Below, piece by piece: positions 48,764 to 58,366 of a DNA stretch of 64,000 nucleotides; the first letter of the stretch is position 1; every line of letters starts with the position of its first letter. The stretch is from Desulfohalobiaceae bacterium (GTDB lineage: Bacteria; Desulfobacterota; Desulfovibrionia; Desulfovibrionales; Desulfothermaceae). The notes beneath the pieces were generated by a model that was given only the letters and a program-made list of their open reading frames with translations, did not search any database and was not told the DNA's origin. Location: contig JALWFY010000073.1 of assembly GCA_027013815.1 (NCBI GenBank), positions 62,001 through 126,000 of the forward strand, in the 5' to 3' direction. Both the position numbers and the translations under genes were made by a program.

Positions 48764-50509
48764 ATGAAACTTTCATGGGAAAATGCTTTTTCTCTAGTGA
48801 ATGGCTATAGGTGGGAAGACACTAATACCTTAAAAAAACCCACCTATTTTGATACACTGGAAAGTCTCCATAGATATTTAGATATTATTCACATCAAATT
48901 TTGTCTATTAAAACCTTTTTTTAAAGATCCTCAACACTATCCTTTGGTAAATTCTCAAGACCTACTTCCATCGTTTGAGCCATCTCTAGAAGAATATAGG
49001 GGCCTTCCTGGATTTAGCCTAGTGGTATTTAATAGACCCATTAGTTATTTTAATGAATGTTTTCAATTTGATCTCCTACATTGTATTGAAGATGCCATAA
49101 CTGAGATAAATGGTCCTGCTACTCCCTTTGAACCTGCTATTGTACAACATAATCTCTCTTTGTTCCTCAGCCGGCTTCCAAGAAAATTACATGAAAAATT
49201 AAAAAAAGACACTGTGAGCAAGTTTATAACTAATATACTAACCTATCCCAAGCTCATCCCCTATATCTTAGAAATGGACAGGGCACATGTTATTGCAAAA
49301 AACACACAGGGAAAATTTTATTTTTCAGGTATATACGCATCTTTTCCCTCAGACCTTGATACAGAACTAAAAAAATTCGGCATAAGGATTGGAAAATTTC
49401 ACCCTGGGGACAACAGACTCTATGAATTAAACAGGATATTTGTCTATCAATTTCTAATGGAATTATACGGATTTCCAATTGCCTCAGAAAGACGTACTTC
49501 ATCAGCAATATTTGCAAGAAAACTCTTTAACATGGGAGAAGACTTCTTGATCAGGGTATTGGGGCAATCTGATAGGACCATCACTACCTTATATAGAATA
49601 CCCAACTCTAGATACTATCCACGGGTAGATAAGATTGCCTTAGTCACACTTACAAAAAATCAAAGGGATATGATTATCCAACTGAAAAAACAAGGGCTTC
49701 TTGTATCTGAAGAACCACCATGTGTGATACTTAAGGTCTATTACAAACAACACAAATACGACCCCAATAATATAAGGACAGACAGGGCGTTGTCTGTGTT
49801 AAAACAAGAAATAATTCATCCAATTACTGGTGAACCATCAGGGGATTTTAATCTAATTAAGGATATTAATTTAATGACTTATGTATTAAACGATATTGTA
49901 AAAGGGGAATACACAGGAAAAGTAAAGTACAAGAGAAACGAAATCGTAGAAAATACTCGTACTCACAAAAATCGATTAAAATTTCTATACGCATGGTTAC
50001 ATAAACACCAGCGCAGGATCATAGGATATTCTGACGAATTTTATCACAACATTAGCAAGGTATTAGACAATTATTTGCTAAATCCCAAACATTATCAAAT
50101 CTTTAAAAAAAATATAGATGTGTTTCAAGAAGTCTGGAAAGAATATAGTTATATTCAACAGGCCAGAAAGGTAAGGGTTTTAGAAGAACTATACCAAAGG
50201 ACTTACAAAGGGAAAAAAATCGGATATTTAGAAGCTCTATTGAAAATAAAAGAAATATCCCAAGAATTCAAGTTTGACGCGGCAAACTATTTTGAAAATC
50301 TCATGGAACATGTAATTCACATATTAAACAATATAGTAAACGATAACTACCTTATTAAAAATTATATTAACAAGGACGAAGACTCTTTAACACCTTATGG
50401 AAGACAAATAAAAAAGGTCTATGGACAACTAGTTACCATACTAGACGACCTAAAAAAGATACTTCAGTCAAAGAAGCTCTCTACAGAGAAAAGTCCCATA
50501 TATGGATAA
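48764..50509 (+). CDS. Large hypothetical protein, no recognised domain
   Basis: 581-aa intact ORF with convincing composition. Confidence 0.75.
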   Translation: MKLSWENAFSLVNGYRWEDTNTLKKPTYFDTLESLHRYLDIIHIKFCLLKPFFKDPQHYPLVNSQDLLPSFEPSLEEYRGLPGFSLVVFNRPISYFNECFQFDLLHCIEDAITEINGPATPFEPAIVQHNLSLFLSRLPRKLHEKLKKDTVSKFITNILTYPKLIPYILEMDRAHVIAKNTQGKFYFSGIYASFPSDLDTELKKFGIRIGKFHPGDNRLYELNRIFVYQFLMELYGFPIASERRTSSAIFARKLFNMGEDFLIRVLGQSDRTITTLYRIPNSRYYPRVDKIALVTLTKNQRDMIIQLKKQGLLVSEEPPCVILKVYYKQHKYDPNNIRTDRALSVLKQEIIHPITGEPSGDFNLIKDINLMTYVLNDIVKGEYTGKVKYKRNEIVENTRTHKNRLKFLYAWLHKHQRRIIGYSDEFYHNISKVLDNYLLNPKHYQIFKKNIDVFQEVWKEYSYIQQARKVRVLEELYQRTYKGKKIGYLEALLKIKEISQEFKFDAANYFENLMEHVIHILNNIVNDNYLIKNYINKDEDSLTPYGRQIKKVYGQLVTILDDLKKILQSKKLSTEKSPIYG

Positions 50510-50689
50510 AATTTACCAACCTAAAATCCCAAAAACTGCATATTGATAAAAAAGGAACAGAAGGCTAAAAGTTAAGAGCTAAAAATTTTCCCTTTTGTCA
50601 TTCGCCCTTTGTCCTTAACCTTATATATACAATGAGTCAAAATTACTAAAAAAACGTAAATTTTTCACGTTTTTCATAGGAAAAACATA

Positions 50690-52399
50690 TCAATTGGCCA
50701 CCAACTCAACCAAGATCTTTAATTTATCCCCTGGATATATCCTTGCATCTTTTTTTAGATTATTCCAGGTGAGGAGTTGTGTAGTACTAACCCCAAACTT
50801 CCTGGCAATATTCCACAGGTTATCGCCTCTTCTAACACTATACAATATCTGCTTCATAACCTTTTTCGCAGTCTTCAATGAGCTAGAATCAGTTTTAGGG
50901 ATATAGAGTTCCATCCCAGGTCTAAGCAAAGTCTTTCTATACAAATTATTGGCTACCCTCAAAGTAGATATGGGGACATTGAACTTCCTGGAGATCTTCC
51001 ACAAGGAATCTCCTTTTTTTACTATGTAATTACCATGTCTAGCACTTAATCTTTTTTTAGACCTTCTATGAATATAAGATCTTTTAGCCACATATACCCT
51101 TCTGGTACTCCTAGGTATTAAAAGGGATCGACCTGGTCTGAGTAAATTTGAATAGGTCCTATTAATCTTTTTCAAGATATAGATAGGTACCCTAAACTTT
51201 CGAGACAACCGCCACCAGGAATCACCTACTTTGATCCTATATCTAACTAATCCCCCATAAGGATGGAGCTTCTTTGATAGGATCAGTTCTTTGGCCTTTG
51301 CCACCAACCTCTTGGGGACATATACCTGGGACATAACATCAGGCGGGGTTACATATCTCTTAAAGTGGGGATTTAGCTTTCTAAAAGCCCTCCATCTCAT
51401 GCCCAATTTTTTTGCAAAAGTATAGAGATCTGTGCTCTGTTTTACAAACACCCTACCTGGGATCAATGATTTATCTACCCTAATTGGATGAAAACCCAAG
51501 GAATCTAAGTTCTTGATTATCTTTAAAATGGCCATAAACTTTGGTACATACATGCGCGTCTCTCTACGCAAATACCTTGGTTTGGCTATATGAAAAAAAT
51601 CATTTTTCTTGCTCCTACGCAAGGCCTTCTGGACCTTACCTTCTCCTGCATTATATGCTGCTAGCACCAAGTACCAATCCCCAAACATCTTATATAGGTC
51701 TGTTAAATAATTGGCAGCTGCAATGGTGGACCTATATGGATCAAGCCTCTCATCCACCCACCAATTCACGGTAAGTCCGTACTTTCTGGCAGTGGCAGGC
51801 ATAAATTGCCATAACCCAACTGCCCCTGCCCTGGAATAGGCCCTGGGATTAAATCCGCTCTCTGAAAAAGGCAAAAAGATTAAATCATCTGGTATATGAT
51901 GTTCTCTAAAGACCTTTTGTATATATGGGATGTATGGCTCTGCCCTTTTAAGCCATCTTTGAAAGGTCCTTCTATTAATCTTTGCATAATAGTCAAAATA
52001 TTGTCTTGTATATTTGGTATTTTTAAGAGTTAATTCAAAATGAAAAGGTTCTTTGTTTTTTCTAACTCTTTTCCCCCCTGTCTTTTGAGGGGTATTCTGA
52101 ACTATTGTTTTATTTCTTTGAGCCTTCTCTAATCGTTCTATTTCCTGAGGAGAAATTATTACTTCTTTTTCTAATGGCTGGACACCTTCACTGGCGTCAA
52201 TTATATTTCTATTTGTCTCCCTATAAATCCTGTTTGAACCTAGTTGCCTTTTTGTAGAATTTTGTGTAGGGATATTTTTTATGAGATTTGTTTTATCTTG
52301 CTCAGATAGTTTGACTTTTAAACCTGAAATCACACTACTACAAGAACACAAAAACATCAGCATTGATATTAGTAAAAATCTATTTCTAACCATTATCAA
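50690..52399 (-). CDS. mltD: MltD-like lytic transglycosylase with LysM repeats
   Basis: FLPFSESGFNPRAYSRAGAVGLWQFMPATARKYGL; LysM repeats YRIKVGDSWWRLSRKF, YIVKKGDSLWKISRKF, YSVRRGDNLWNIARKF. Confidence 0.94.
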   Translation of the reverse strand: MIMVRNRFLLISMLMFLCSCSSVISGLKVKLSEQDKTNLIKNIPTQNSTKRQLGSNRIYRETNRNIIDASEGVQPLEKEVIISPQEIERLEKAQRNKTIVQNTPQKTGGKRVRKNKEPFHFELTLKNTKYTRQYFDYYAKINRRTFQRWLKRAEPYIPYIQKVFREHHIPDDLIFLPFSESGFNPRAYSRAGAVGLWQFMPATARKYGLTVNWWVDERLDPYRSTIAAANYLTDLYKMFGDWYLVLAAYNAGEGKVQKALRRSKKNDFFHIAKPRYLRRETRMYVPKFMAILKIIKNLDSLGFHPIRVDKSLIPGRVFVKQSTDLYTFAKKLGMRWRAFRKLNPHFKRYVTPPDVMSQVYVPKRLVAKAKELILSKKLHPYGGLVRYRIKVGDSWWRLSRKFRVPIYILKKINRTYSNLLRPGRSLLIPRSTRRVYVAKRSYIHRRSKKRLSARHGNYIVKKGDSLWKISRKFNVPISTLRVANNLYRKTLLRPGMELYIPKTDSSSLKTAKKVMKQILYSVRRGDNLWNIARKFGVSTTQLLTWNNLKKDARIYPGDKLKILVELVAN

Positions 52400-52422
52400 A
52401 TTCCTCTCTTTAACAATTTTTT

Positions 52423-53184
52423 TTGCCTATGGATAATTCAATACTTACAGGTAAACAGGTAATCATAGAGCTTTTATCAAAAGCCCCAAGTAAGATAGAA
52501 AAAATATGGATACAAAAACATAGACATAAAGACGTTAAAAAAATATTAGAGCTTTGTCAAAATAATAAAGTCAAATATCAATTTGTACCGAGAGAGAAAT
52601 TAGATAGTATAACCAGAGGAAGACATCAAGGTTTTGTTGCCAAGGTCTTCTCCCCTGGATTTCTTGAAACCTCTGAGATCTTATCTTTACTAGGTAAAGC
52701 ACGGCTACCAATTATACTTGCCCTTGATCAAATACAAGATCAAGGCAATATTGGGGTAATTGCAAGGACCCTCTATTCCCTAGGTGGAGTAGGACTTGTA
52801 ATCCCCAAATATCGCTCAGCACAACTAGGGGACAGGGCATTTAAGTCCTCATCAGGGGCCCTAGCCCATCTTCCTATTGCCAGGACCGTTAACTTAAAAC
52901 ACTTTCTCCAGTTGTCTCAAGACAAAGATTTACACTTCTACTATGCAGGTACAGACCAAAACTGCGCAGACTTATATAAAGCTGATATATATTTCCCTTT
53001 AATATTGGTCTTGGGAAATGAAGAAAAAGGTGTAAGGCCGTCTATAAAAAAAATGTGTCATCAAGGTCTAACTATCCCAATGCATGGAGGATTTGATTCC
53101 TTAAATGTAGCACAAGCAGGGGCAATTTTCATGGGTGAATTTTTAAGGAGGTGGCTCAATACCATACAATCTAAAAACAGTTGA
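52423..53184 (+). CDS. rlmB: SpoU-family 2'-O-methyltransferase (RlmB-like)
   Basis: LDQIQDQGNIGVIARTLYSLG, LVLGNEEKGVRPSIKKMC, IPMHGGFDSLNVAQAGAIFM; ATG likely at 52429. Confidence 0.94.
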   Translation: MPMDNSILTGKQVIIELLSKAPSKIEKIWIQKHRHKDVKKILELCQNNKVKYQFVPREKLDSITRGRHQGFVAKVFSPGFLETSEILSLLGKARLPIILALDQIQDQGNIGVIARTLYSLGGVGLVIPKYRSAQLGDRAFKSSSGALAHLPIARTVNLKHFLQLSQDKDLHFYYAGTDQNCADLYKADIYFPLILVLGNEEKGVRPSIKKMCHQGLTIPMHGGFDSLNVAQAGAIFMGEFLRRWLNTIQSKNS

Positions 53185-53193
53185 TTATTAGCT

Positions 53194-53463
53194 CTATCCT
53201 ATTATATGAGGAATGCTTTCAAAAAGATGTCTTGTAAATTCTAGCATCTTATCCATTAACCATGGAAAAGAAAATAGTAAGGCCAGAAAGATCGCCAGGA
53301 TCTTGGGGATAAAAGACAAAGTCATCTCCTGTATCTGAGTAGCAGCTTGAATAATACTTACTATTACACCAACTATCAGGCCTACCCCAAGCATGGGAAG
53401 AGACAAAAGCAAGGTAAGCTCAATTGCATTTTTGGCAAAACCTACCACAAAATCAGGGGTCAT
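53194..53463 (-). CDS. fliQ: Flagellar export apparatus protein FliQ
   Basis: MLGVGLIVGVIVSIIQAATQIQEMTLSFIPKI. Confidence 0.97.
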   Translation of the reverse strand: MTPDFVVGFAKNAIELTLLLSLPMLGVGLIVGVIVSIIQAATQIQEMTLSFIPKILAIFLALLFSFPWLMDKMLEFTRHLFESIPHIIG

Positions 53464-53477
53464 TTCTTTGCTCCTTT

Positions 53478-54257
53478 TTATCTAAAACTGGACACCAAAC
53501 TCCCAACTAGTAGATCCCACCCATTTACTAATACAAACAAAAGTATCTTAAATGGGAGAGAGATCATCACAGGAGGAAGCATCATCATACCCATGGACAA
53601 AAGAATACTTGATACTACCATATCTATAATTAGAAATGGAATATATATAAGAAATCCTATCTCAAATGCAGTCTTTAATTCACTTATAATAAATGCTGGT
53701 ATCAAAATAAAGGTTGGGACATCTTTCTTAGTTCTTGGACGCTTTAATTTTGCCACTGCAAAAAATAAAGACAGATCTTTTTCCCTTGTATTTCTGAACA
53801 AAAAGGCCCGTATGGGTTTTTCTGCTTGTTTTAAGGCCTGTTTAAAACTTATCTCTTCATTTAAATAAGGTTGAAGGGCATTTTTGTTTATACTCCTTCC
53901 AACAGGATACATTATTACAAAGGTCATAAATATGGCCAGGCTGATTAATACCTGATTTGGAGGCATTTGCTGAATACCCATCGCTTGTCTTAAAAATGAA
54001 AACACTATTATTATTCTAGTAAACGAGGTAATCGTCAAAATTATGGCTGGGGCAATGGAGAGTATCGTCAAAAGGAACAAGATCTCTAAAAGCACTGAGA
54101 CCCTTCCTGGATCATTTGCATTCCCAGATAACTGAAGTTTTAAGATAGGAGGACTTAATTCTGCACAATATGAAGTAGTGACATAAAGACAACTAAGTAT
54201 TAGAAGGATTATTAGAACTGATCTTTTTTTTAAAAATAGTCTCAAAATCCTGGCCAT
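53478..54257 (-). CDS. fliP: Flagellar export apparatus protein FliP
   Basis: IVFSFLRQAMGIQQMPPNQVLISLAIFMT, PAFIISELKTAFEIGFLIYIPFLIIDMVVSSILLSMGMMMLPP. Confidence 0.98.
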   Translation of the reverse strand: MARILRLFLKKRSVLIILLILSCLYVTTSYCAELSPPILKLQLSGNANDPGRVSVLLEILFLLTILSIAPAIILTITSFTRIIIVFSFLRQAMGIQQMPPNQVLISLAIFMTFVIMYPVGRSINKNALQPYLNEEISFKQALKQAEKPIRAFLFRNTREKDLSLFFAVAKLKRPRTKKDVPTFILIPAFIISELKTAFEIGFLIYIPFLIIDMVVSSILLSMGMMMLPPVMISLPFKILLFVLVNGWDLLVGSLVSSFR

Positions 54258-54522
54258 CTTCTAATGTTACCTCTTTTAATAGACTAATATTTGACTCGCT
54301 AAAGCCTATTAATAAAAGATTATTCAAAAATTGGACCAGGACTAGAGACTTTTTTGGGCCAAGACTCAAGGTCATAAGTACCTTTAATTTATCCTTCCCC
54401 ATAGGTCCTAAGACCCGTGGTGAAAACCTCTTTAATACAAGCAACACCCCAATTAAGATTGCTATGAGCAAAAATAGTATCCCAAATACCTTTAAATATA
54501 TAACCAAACTTTCACTACCCAA
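54193..54522 (-). CDS. fliO: Flagellar biosynthetic protein FliO
   Basis: Single TM then LGPMGKDKLKVLMTLSLGPKKSLVLVQFLNNLLLIGFSESNISLL. Confidence 0.85.
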   Translation of the reverse strand: MGSESLVIYLKVFGILFLLIAILIGVLLVLKRFSPRVLGPMGKDKLKVLMTLSLGPKKSLVLVQFLNNLLLIGFSESNISLLKEVTLEDGQDFETIFKKKISSNNPSNT

Positions 54523-55075
54523 GTTGTTTCACCCTCTCCATTGGACTTATAATATCTGTTAGCCTTACACCATATTTCTCATTTATCACCACTGCTTCAC
54601 CACGAGCCACTAACTTTCCATTCACCAATATCTCCAAAGGTTCTCCTGCAAGTTTATCCAATTCTATTACAGACCCCTGGCCAAGCTGAAGCAGGTCGTT
54701 TATAAGGAGCTTGCTCCTACCCAGTTCAGCAGAAACACTCAAAGGAATATCCAATATAAATTCAATATCCCTTTTTTCACCTGAATCCTGAGAGACCTCT
54801 CCTGTTATATCTTTAAATTGTACTTCCTGGGCCCTAAATGATTCTTTTTTTTCCTCTTTTTCCCTACTAAGATCTGCTCCTTCTTCTTCTGCTAAGGCCT
54901 TTGCCCACTCCTCTGCTAGCTTATCTTGATCTACCTCATCACCAGATCCTTTGGCAGACTCAGCACCTTTATCCTCTCCACTTGTTTCACCATCTTCCAT
55001 TACCCCCTCTTCTGCTAGGGCCTTTGCCCATTCTTCTGCTAATTTTTCTTGATCCACTTGGTTTTTATCGGCCAT
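54515..55075 (-). CDS. fliN: Flagellar motor switch protein FliN with duplicated N-terminal peptide
   Basis: C-ring domain FILDIPLSVSAELGRSKLLINDLLQLGQGSVIELDKLAGEPLEILVNGKLVARGEAVVINEKYGVRLTDI. Confidence 0.97.
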   Translation of the reverse strand: MADKNQVDQEKLAEEWAKALAEEGVMEDGETSGEDKGAESAKGSGDEVDQDKLAEEWAKALAEEEGADLSREKEEKKESFRAQEVQFKDITGEVSQDSGEKRDIEFILDIPLSVSAELGRSKLLINDLLQLGQGSVIELDKLAGEPLEILVNGKLVARGEAVVINEKYGVRLTDIISPMERVKQLG

Positions 55076-55087
55076 ACATCTACCCCT

Positions 55088-56095
55088 TTATATAAGTTTT
55101 TGGGATATATTTGGATTCAATAACTGATAATTTTCAATTTCCTTTGATATCAAAAGGGCCTTATTCCCTTTATATGCCCCAGGTTTACCCATAAATTTTG
55201 GGATACCTTCCACCTCTGCAATCAACTCATCGTCTACAAAGGTATCTAAAAGCAAAATATCTCCTACTTTGAGATTTAAGAGCTGACGAGGAGTTATTTC
55301 AGTAAAACCGAGATTTACAACTACCTCCACAGGTGTCTCTAGAAGTCTCTCTCTTATCCTTATTATCCAGGTTTGATCCACTTCTAACCTCTCTGATTGA
55401 TATGAGGCATATAATTTTGACCTGATGGGTTCAATAGTTGCGTATGGAAGGCCAATAATCAAATTGCCTATTGCATTTTCCAACTCAACTTCAAAGGAAG
55501 CCACCACAATTACATCTCCTGGTGGAATAATTGAGGCAAATTGTGGATTTATTTCAGTCCGTTGAAACTCTACTTCAACTTCATGTACAGGTTTCCACGC
55601 ACTCTGTAGTTCCTTTAACCCAATCTCCACCACCCTGTGGATTACTGCCTGCTCAATAGGAGTAAAATCTCTACCTTCTACCTTTGGTTGAGAGCCTGAC
55701 CCACCAAAAAAATTCTCTATTAAAGCAAATACCAGTCTAGAGTCTATAATCAATAAGGCATTTCCACGTAATGGATTCATCTTAAAAATATTAATAGATG
55801 TTGGTACTGGCAAGGAGCGCATAAATTCACCAAACTTAATCATATCCACTGAAGTAGGATTAACATCCAACCTTTTTCTCATTATAGTGACAATGGCGTT
55901 GGAAAATTGCCTAGCAAATCTATCATTTATTATCTCAAGTACTGGCATCCTTCCGCGGATAATCCTATCCTGATTGGTGAGATCAAAGGGTACAACATCG
56001 CTCTCTTCTGCAACCTCCACCTCGGTCTCTACTTCCTCCCCTTGTAGGCCGCGGAGTAATGCATCTACTTCATCTTGGTTTAATATCTTACTCAT
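55088..56095 (-). CDS. fliM: Flagellar motor switch protein FliM
   Basis: MSKILNQDEVDALL N-terminal CheY-binding motif; full FliM. Confidence 0.98.
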   Translation of the reverse strand: MSKILNQDEVDALLRGLQGEEVETEVEVAEESDVVPFDLTNQDRIIRGRMPVLEIINDRFARQFSNAIVTIMRKRLDVNPTSVDMIKFGEFMRSLPVPTSINIFKMNPLRGNALLIIDSRLVFALIENFFGGSGSQPKVEGRDFTPIEQAVIHRVVEIGLKELQSAWKPVHEVEVEFQRTEINPQFASIIPPGDVIVVASFEVELENAIGNLIIGLPYATIEPIRSKLYASYQSERLEVDQTWIIRIRERLLETPVEVVVNLGFTEITPRQLLNLKVGDILLLDTFVDDELIAEVEGIPKFMGKPGAYKGNKALLISKEIENYQLLNPNISQKLI

Positions 56096-56162
56096 AACCC
56101 TATACCAGTATATTTTTTTCTTATTCTATTTTTAGTCTAAATAAAAGGGTAAAAAAGTCAAT

Positions 56163-56714
56163 TTATTGAACCAAAAACTCAGTAAAAAACACCCTTGTAA
56201 CCAAAGGCTTTCCAAAAATCTGATTTAACCTTTGGGCTATTTCCATTTTTAATTCATACTTTTTTTGTAGTGAGGCCAAATCATCATAAGTCTTTGAAGA
56301 TAAAAGCAAGATAAGGGCATCTTTTATCATTGGCATCTTTTTCTCAACAATAGCTCCAGGGTTCTTTCCCTTTACCTCAATTTCAATACTGATCTTCAAA
56401 TACCTCCTCCCCAAGGGATCTGCAAGGTTTACCAAAATAGTTGGAAGTTCCACCAACTTTGCTTTCAATGGAGGATGGGTTTCTTCCCCTTCTTTACCCC
56501 CTTTTTGCTCTTTTCCACTCTCCTGGCTTTGAGTCTTTTCTTCTACTTTTGTATTCTCTTTTTTTGAAGAAAAAAACTTCTTATACGCAAAAAATCCACC
56601 CCCCCCTAGAAGTCCAAGTATCAAGACAAGGATAATAATTAATTTTAACTTTCCTGACTTTTTTTTCTCCTGTGCCTGTTCCTTGTTTTTATCTTCTTTT
56701 TTCTTTTTTGCCAT
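56163..56714 (-). CDS. fliL: Flagellar basal body protein FliL
   Basis: N-terminal TM, NLADPLGRRYLKISIEIEV, position before fliM. Confidence 0.92.
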   Translation of the reverse strand: MAKKKKEDKNKEQAQEKKKSGKLKLIIILVLILGLLGGGGFFAYKKFFSSKKENTKVEEKTQSQESGKEQKGGKEGEETHPPLKAKLVELPTILVNLADPLGRRYLKISIEIEVKGKNPGAIVEKKMPMIKDALILLLSSKTYDDLASLQKKYELKMEIAQRLNQIFGKPLVTRVFFTEFLVQ

Positions 56715-56734
56715 CTTTATCCCCCTTAATTTCT

Positions 56735-57463
56735 CTATAAATATGTCTTAGAATGGGGTCTATTTTTTAATAGGATTTCTACCCTTCTGTTCCTGGCCCT
56801 ATTTTCAGGGCTTGTATTTGGCACCATAGGTCTATCTGGGCCATATGCAGAAATAGAAACAAATCTAGGGTCCATACCCCTTGAAAGAAAGAAATCCAGC
56901 ACAGACAAGGCCCTCAAATAAGATATCTGATAGTTTTTTTCCCTACTTCCTGTATCATCTGTATACCCAGAAATATTTACTGGCGCAGCAACCAATTGGA
57001 TGAGATAGAGCACCTGTTTAAGTACTTTTTTTGCAAGTGGAGTAAGAAAAGTGCTACCTGTCTTAAAAAGGATCTTATCACTTAGCACAAGACAAACCCC
57101 CTCAGGTTTGTTTAATATTTTTATATCCTTTAAAAAATCTCCCCTATTTATGTCTTTTGGCAAGATCTCATCAGGGAACAATAGATCTTTTATCCTGTCT
57201 GGTCTTTCTAAAAGTTCCCATGGATTTTCTAACACCTCTCTGGCTATTTGTATCCTTGTAGGGATCTTCCCGGTATTATACGAGGTTAAAAAACCAACCT
57301 TTGCATTTAAACTTTGAAACGCCAGGGTAACCACCTCTTTATCTAAGGTGGACATACTAAGTAACAACACAAAAAAGGTCAAAAGCAAGGTCATCATATC
57401 TGAGAAAGTAACCAACCAAGCCTGGGAATCTCCTTTTGGTTCTTTTTTTTCTTTCCTGGCCAT
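56735..57463 (-). CDS. MotB-family stator protein (paralog 2)
   Basis: WLVTFSDMMTLLLTFFVLLLSM and OmpA-like NISGYTDDTGSREKNYQISYLRALSVLDFF...NRARNRRVEILL. Confidence 0.93.
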   Translation of the reverse strand: MARKEKKEPKGDSQAWLVTFSDMMTLLLTFFVLLLSMSTLDKEVVTLAFQSLNAKVGFLTSYNTGKIPTRIQIAREVLENPWELLERPDRIKDLLFPDEILPKDINRGDFLKDIKILNKPEGVCLVLSDKILFKTGSTFLTPLAKKVLKQVLYLIQLVAAPVNISGYTDDTGSREKNYQISYLRALSVLDFFLSRGMDPRFVSISAYGPDRPMVPNTSPENRARNRRVEILLKNRPHSKTYL

Positions 57464-57518
57464 TTTTACCCATTTACGCTCATTACATTAATATTTTTTT
57501 AATCTTTAGTTCTAAAAA

Positions 57519-58364
57519 TTATTTTCCCCCTGGTTCATTAATATAAAATTCAAACCCCTTATAAATAAGTCCTTTATTTTTCATCTGTTCCAATTGTCTA
57601 AACTTTCTAAGTTTATTGGGATTATGTAATATATAACTCCTTTTATCCAGGATAAAATCTACTCTCCTATTCTTTTTTCTACCTAACTTTGTATTATTCG
57701 AATATAGAGGATGATATTTACCAAATGCCTCAATCTTTATTTTCTCTGAAGGAACCCCTTTGCTAATTAAATACGAGTACACCCTAAGACACCTTCTAAT
57801 AGATAATATCCAGGATGGATCAACTCCTAATAAATGATAAGTTTTCATCTCCTTTTCATATTTCCCTATTGCCTCGAACAAAGAGGTATGGCCTGCAATT
57901 AATACAGGATATTTTAAATTTTTTAATACAGGGGTAATCCTATCTAACAACCTCCTACCCTGTCCAGTTAATAGGCTAGTACCTTTTTGGAAAAGTATAT
58001 CTGCATTCACTGAGAATATCTGAATATATTTGTTTTCCCTAAAATCCAAGTCCTTAGAAAAATCTTCCCATATAAGATTTTTAAGAGGTGACAAGTCCTT
58101 TGCCTCCATTGGACCAGGTTCTAATAGTTTAGGATTTTTTGAAACATTATACCCTAATATACTTAAATTCTCCTTTCCCATACCAAATGTTTCACTCAAA
58201 GAACCAATGGCCAAATGTTTTTTCTTTATATCTTGAAGAGAAGCCATGCTAAGTAGCAATACAAAGAACGTCAACAACAGGGTCATAACATCTGAAAAGG
58301 TAACAAGCCATTCCGGTGTCTCTTCCCCTCCACCTCCTCCATTTTTCTTTTTTTTTCTGGCCAT
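57519..58364 (-). CDS. motB: MotB-family stator protein (paralog 1, adjacent to motA)
   Basis: EWLVTFSDVMTLLLTFFVLLLSMASL; C-terminal OmpA-like RKKNRRVDFIL. Confidence 0.92.
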   Translation of the reverse strand: MARKKKKNGGGGGEETPEWLVTFSDVMTLLLTFFVLLLSMASLQDIKKKHLAIGSLSETFGMGKENLSILGYNVSKNPKLLEPGPMEAKDLSPLKNLIWEDFSKDLDFRENKYIQIFSVNADILFQKGTSLLTGQGRRLLDRITPVLKNLKYPVLIAGHTSLFEAIGKYEKEMKTYHLLGVDPSWILSIRRCLRVYSYLISKGVPSEKIKIEAFGKYHPLYSNNTKLGRKKNRRVDFILDKRSYILHNPNKLRKFRQLEQMKNKGLIYKGFEFYINEPGGK

Positions 58365-58366
58365 GG

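Noticed and set aside
53347-53868. 173-aa plus-strand ORF
   Set aside because: Antisense to fliQ/fliP, which are unambiguous.
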